From: an uncultured Clostridium sp. | Lineage (GTDB): Bacteria > Bacillota > Clostridia > TANB77 > CAG-508 | Direction of reading: 5' to 3' | DNA: 37,912 bases | Assembly (NCBI GenBank): GCA_900553225.1 | Contig: USCV01000012.1 | Span: 1-37,912, forward strand | Shown: positions 35,874 through 37,912 of the stretch, one piece after another | How the letters are laid out: every line of letters begins with the position of its first letter | How positions within the stretch are numbered: the first letter of the stretch is position 1 | The notes under the pieces: model-generated | Database searches by the model: none | Seen by the model: the letters and a program-made list of their open reading frames with translations, nothing else | What the model was told of the DNA's origin: nothing | Made by a program: the position numbers and the translations under genes

Positions 35874-36648
35874 TTGATAAAGAAAGTAGAAATTGCTTCT
35901 GTTAATACAGCAAAACTACCTGTACTATCAAATAAAGAAAAAAATGAACTATTAATTAAGATAAAGGATGGAGATAAAGAAGCAAGAGATGAATTTATAA
36001 ATGGAAATTTAAGATTAGTGCTAAGTGTTATAAAAAGGTTTTATGGTAGAGGAGAGAACTTAGATGACTTATTTCAAGTTGGGTGCGTTGGACTTATAAA
36101 AGCAATGGATAATTTTGATTTAAGTCAAAATGTACAATTTAGCACATATGCTGTTCCAATGATAATTGGAGAAATAAGAAGGTATTTAAGAGATAATAAC
36201 CCAATAAGAGTAAGTCGTTCAATACGAGATCTGGCGTATAGAGCATTAAGTGTAAAAGAAAAAATATTAAAAGAGACACGGAAAAGAGCCGACCATAGAA
36301 GAAATTTCAAAAGAATTAGGTGTAGAAAAAGAAGAACTAGCATTTAGCTTAGATGCAATACAAGAACCAATATCGTTGCAAGAACCAGTTTATGGCGATG
36401 GAAGTGAAAATCTATATATTATGGATCAAGTCAAAGATAAGAAAAATACAGATGAATATTGGGCAGAAAGTATAACAGTATCTGAAGCAATAAAGAAATT
36501 AAGTGTAAAAGAGAAAATGATTATGACTAAACGATTTTTTGAAGGAAGAACTCAAATGGAAGTTGCGGAGGAAATCGGAATTTCACAAGCACAGGTTTCA
36601 AGATTAGAAAAAAGTGCAATTAGCCACATAAAAAGAATTTATAAATAA
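35874..36648 (+). CDS. sigG: RNA polymerase sigma-G factor (forespore), +1 frameshift at CGG
   Basis: Late forespore sigma factor. Skipping C36279 gives 257 aa (Bacillus 260). TTG 35874 is chosen because AAAGGAGG ends 8 bases upstream; the frame extends further up but with no Shine-Dalgarno. The sigma-G start KVEIASVNTAKLPVLSN is followed by region 2 (RLVLSVIKRF, DDLFQVGCVGLIKAMDNFD). Region 3 across the junction reads KETGKEPTIEEISKELGV, and region 4 has VKEKMIMTKRFFEG and ISQAQVSRLEKSAI. Unshifted, the protein ends at 36347 and lacks region 4. A terminator follows directly. Confidence 0.94.
36279..36281 (+). other. In-frame CGG: +1 frameshift site in sigG
   Basis: GAG ACA CGG AAA becomes GAG ACA (C)GGA AAA GAG CCG ACC, restoring the conserved Gly-Lys-Glu-Pro-Thr of region 3. 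The Gly is residue 136. Confidence 0.87.
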
Positions 36649-36676
36649 AGTTGCTAAAATAATAGCAACTTTTTTA
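36648..36676 (+). terminator. Rho-independent terminator after sigG
   Basis: AAGTTGCTA and TAGCAACTT pair around a 6-base loop, followed by TTTTTT. It starts at the sigG stop codon. Confidence 0.85.
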
Positions 36677-36723
36677 TAGTAAATAATATACTATAATAGA
36701 GCAAAAAAGAAAGGGGATAATTC

Positions 36724-36957
36724 ATGGGGCAAAAGGGACTAGATTTTAAACATAAAGAAGTAATAAATATAAGTGACGGAAGAAGAATGGGATATGTTCA
36801 AGATGTTTGTGCTGATTTAGAAACTGGAAAGATAACATCTATAATTGTTCCAGGAAGCAACAAGCTCCTAAATATGTTTTCTGGAAATAACGATATAGTG
36901 ATTCAATGGCAAGATATAAAATGTATAGGAGATGATGTTATTTTAGTGGAAATATAG
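36724..36957 (+). CDS. ylmC: YlmC/YmxH family sporulation protein
   Basis: A 77-aa PRC-barrel-like protein of the YlmC/YmxH family, whose members often follow sigG; function not established. Visible family features are FKHKEVINISDGRRMGYVQD, split here as KEVINI and GRRMGYVQDV, and the C-terminal IQWQDIKCIGDDVILVE. GAAAGGGG stands before the ATG. A terminator separates it from sigG, and a TATAAT at 36692-36697 may be its own promoter, although no clear -35 is seen. Confidence 0.88.
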   Translation: MGQKGLDFKHKEVINISDGRRMGYVQDVCADLETGKITSIIVPGSNKLLNMFSGNNDIVIQWQDIKCIGDDVILVEI

Positions 36958-37009
36958 TGTAATATTAATACTAATTATCTTTTATAAAAAGGCAATTCTA
37001 AAGATATTA

Positions 37010-37070
37010 AAAGGAGTGACGAAATTGGATAAAATTTCTGTAAAATTTCTATAAAAAAAGCTTGCTTTTT
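37010..37070 (+). other. Possible 9-codon leader peptide and small hairpin
   Basis: AAAGGAGTGA at 37010-37019 is followed at 37026 by TTG and eight further codons to TAA (M-D-K-I-S-V-K-F-L), then AAAAAG-CTTG-CTTTTT. This resembles a leader peptide with a weak terminator, but it may be chance. The rest of 36958-37153 shows nothing else. Confidence 0.25.
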
Positions 37071-37153
37071 AAATTATAATATGATAAGATAAAAAACGTA
37101 GCAAGAAGATAAAACAACATCTTAAAAAAGTTAAAAATATTTTAAAAAAAGTG

Positions 37154-37182
37154 TTGACATTATATCTTCAATATGTTATTAT
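37154..37182 (+). promoter_or_regulatory. rRNA operon promoter P1
   Basis: TTGACA, 17-base spacer and TATTAT (a TATAAT overlaps three bases further on), about 390 bases before the 16S rRNA. Confidence 0.65.
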
Positions 37183-37334
37183 AATCGAGTACGAAACAAC
37201 AGAAAAAAAGAATATATTTTTTATATATAAATTAGTATAATTTAAGCAACTATTTGAAAAATAACAGTAATTACTAGTTTATTATTTTACACTCAAAAAT
37301 CGACAAAAAAACTTAAAAAAATCAAAAAAATATA

Positions 37335-37363
37335 TTGACAAAACATTTTAAAAGTAGTACAAT
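37335..37363 (+). promoter_or_regulatory. rRNA operon promoter P2
   Basis: TTGACA, 17-base spacer, TACAAT. Tandem promoters are usual for rRNA operons. Confidence 0.75.
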
Positions 37364-37445
37364 AAAAAAGTCGTAACAAAGAATAATGAAACGACAAAAA
37401 AGTACATTGAAAAGTAAACAATAAACCTTTAGAGAAACCAAAAGC

Positions 37446-37526
37446 GGTAGTAATTGTACTACCAAAAAACGAAAAAATAAATGAGCTAAAACTCAAGTGA
37501 AGATTTATACTAGTTTCGAAAGAAAC
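37446..37526 (+). promoter_or_regulatory. rRNA leader hairpins
   Basis: GGTAGTA-ATTG-TACTACC (37446-37463) is a perfect 7-bp hairpin, and GTTTC-GAAA-GAAAC (37513-37526) a second one. They probably belong to the leader used in antitermination or RNase III processing. Its pairing partner after the 16S is outside the window. Confidence 0.5.
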
Positions 37527-37542
37527 GAAAATATAAATACCA

Positions 37543-37912
37543 AAAACAAGAGAGTTTGATCCTGGCTCAGGATAAACGCTGGCGGCGCACATAAGACATG
37601 CAAGTCGAACGAACTTAATTTTAATGTTTACATTAAAAAGCGGTTAGTGGCGGACTGGTGAGTAACGCGTAAGTAATCTGCCTATTAGAGGGGAATAACA
37701 GTGAGAAATCACTGCTAATACCGCATATGCCATAAGAACCACATGGTTCTAGTGGGAAAGGAGCAATCCACTAATAGATGAGCTTGCGTCTGATTAGCTA
37801 GTTGGTGGGGTAATGGCCTACCAAGGCAACGATCAGTAGCCGAACTGAGAGGTTGATCGGCCACATTGGGACTGAGATACGGCCCAGACTCCTACGGGAG
37901 GCAGCAGTCGGG
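37543..37912 (+). rRNA. rrs: 16S ribosomal RNA, 5' part
   Basis: The conserved start AGAGTTTGATCCTGGCTCAG is at 37551-37570, and the mature 5' end should lie a few bases upstream. Other universal stretches follow: GACATGCAAGTCGAACG, GTGAGTAACGCG, and ACTCCTACGGGAGGCAGCAG near the right edge. The gene is cut by the window at about one quarter of its length. The closing GCAGTCGGG differs from the more common GCAGTGGGG and may help taxonomic placement. Confidence 0.98.

Noticed and set aside
3408..36281. CGG reassigned to a sense amino acid such as Trp or Gln
   Set aside because: Reading CGG as any single codon leaves the frame broken. In comM the next triplet is TAA, and in all sites the conserved protein continues in the +1 frame.
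3408..36281. Classical slippery-sequence or prfB-type frameshifting
   Set aside because: No poly-A or poly-U slippery heptamer, no fixed upstream Shine-Dalgarno, and no common downstream structure were found at the sites.
1..37912. CRISPR arrays, insertion sequences, prophage or tRNA genes
   Set aside because: No regularly spaced repeats, transposase or integrase motifs, or cloverleaf-like sequences were seen. All genes but a few small ones are core functions.
37903..37912. Extra C in the 16S rRNA (GCAGTCGGG) as another C-before-GG insertion
   Set aside because: The usual GCAGTGGGG may differ here by substitution rather than insertion, and the window ends before alignment can be decided. 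It is noted because it bears on the artefact hypothesis.

Overview
This window is from the chromosome of an AT-rich, low-GC, spore-forming Firmicute, most likely an uncultured member of the Clostridia. The evidence is the AT-rich codon use, strong AGGAGG-type ribosome binding sites with frequent TTG and GTG starts, the str operon (rpsL-rpsG-fusA-tuf), a division cluster with four DUF881 genes, sbp, ftsA and ftsZ, and the sporulation cluster spoIIGA-sigE-sigG-ylmC. The window ends inside a 16S rRNA gene. The taxonomic placement is an inference.

Layout. 1-2355: a class B PBP with two PASTA domains (minus strand) and its terminator. 2739-5576: comM, dprA, yraN. 5785-7466: ksgA and a sortase. 7606-12344: str operon with leader structures, a separate tuf promoter and a terminator. 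12487-16811: SH3/NlpC-P60 hydrolase, comEC and a small orphan gene. 16939-20534: a BofC-like protein, then pgsA and a ClpE-type ATPase on the minus strand. 20829-23806: topB, a small orphan gene and an HD-GYP protein. 23961-32070: murA, ftsQ/divIB, four DUF881 genes, sbp, ftsA, ftsZ. 32361-34022: an IPKTG-anchored surface protein. 34175-36957: spoIIGA, sigE, sigG, ylmC. 37154-37912: two rRNA promoters, leader hairpins and the 5' part of 16S rRNA.

Main discovery. Eight genes (comM, comEC, topB, murA, two DUF881 genes, sigE, sigG) look broken by frameshifts, and every break has the same form. An in-frame CGG codon appears directly before a glycine codon, and the frame is restored if the ribosome skips the C and reads GGN as Gly. 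I find 11 such codons at 10 loci; comEC carries two in a row. Reading both strands by eye, I found no in-frame CGG used as an ordinary arginine codon in any recognised gene. CGG out of frame (NNC GGN or NCG GNN) is common and harmless. CGT, CGA, CGC, AGA and AGG are all used for Arg. After skipping, every gene has a length divisible by three, near its family's usual size, with conserved motifs crossing the junction. The best reading is that CGG has no arginine decoding here and works as a context-free +1 frameshift signal (or as a CGGN quadruplet read as Gly). The main alternative is a systematic sequencing or assembly artefact that inserts C before GGN. The strict codon phase argues against this but cannot exclude it.

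Smaller points of interest are an attenuator-like hairpin at the 5' end of the str mRNA, a hairpin before fusA that could switch with its ribosome binding site, a hairpin between the Shine-Dalgarno and start of the sortase gene, 11-bp phased TTACA repeats with a 0A-box before ftsA, and sporulation-type promoters before spoIIGA and sigG.
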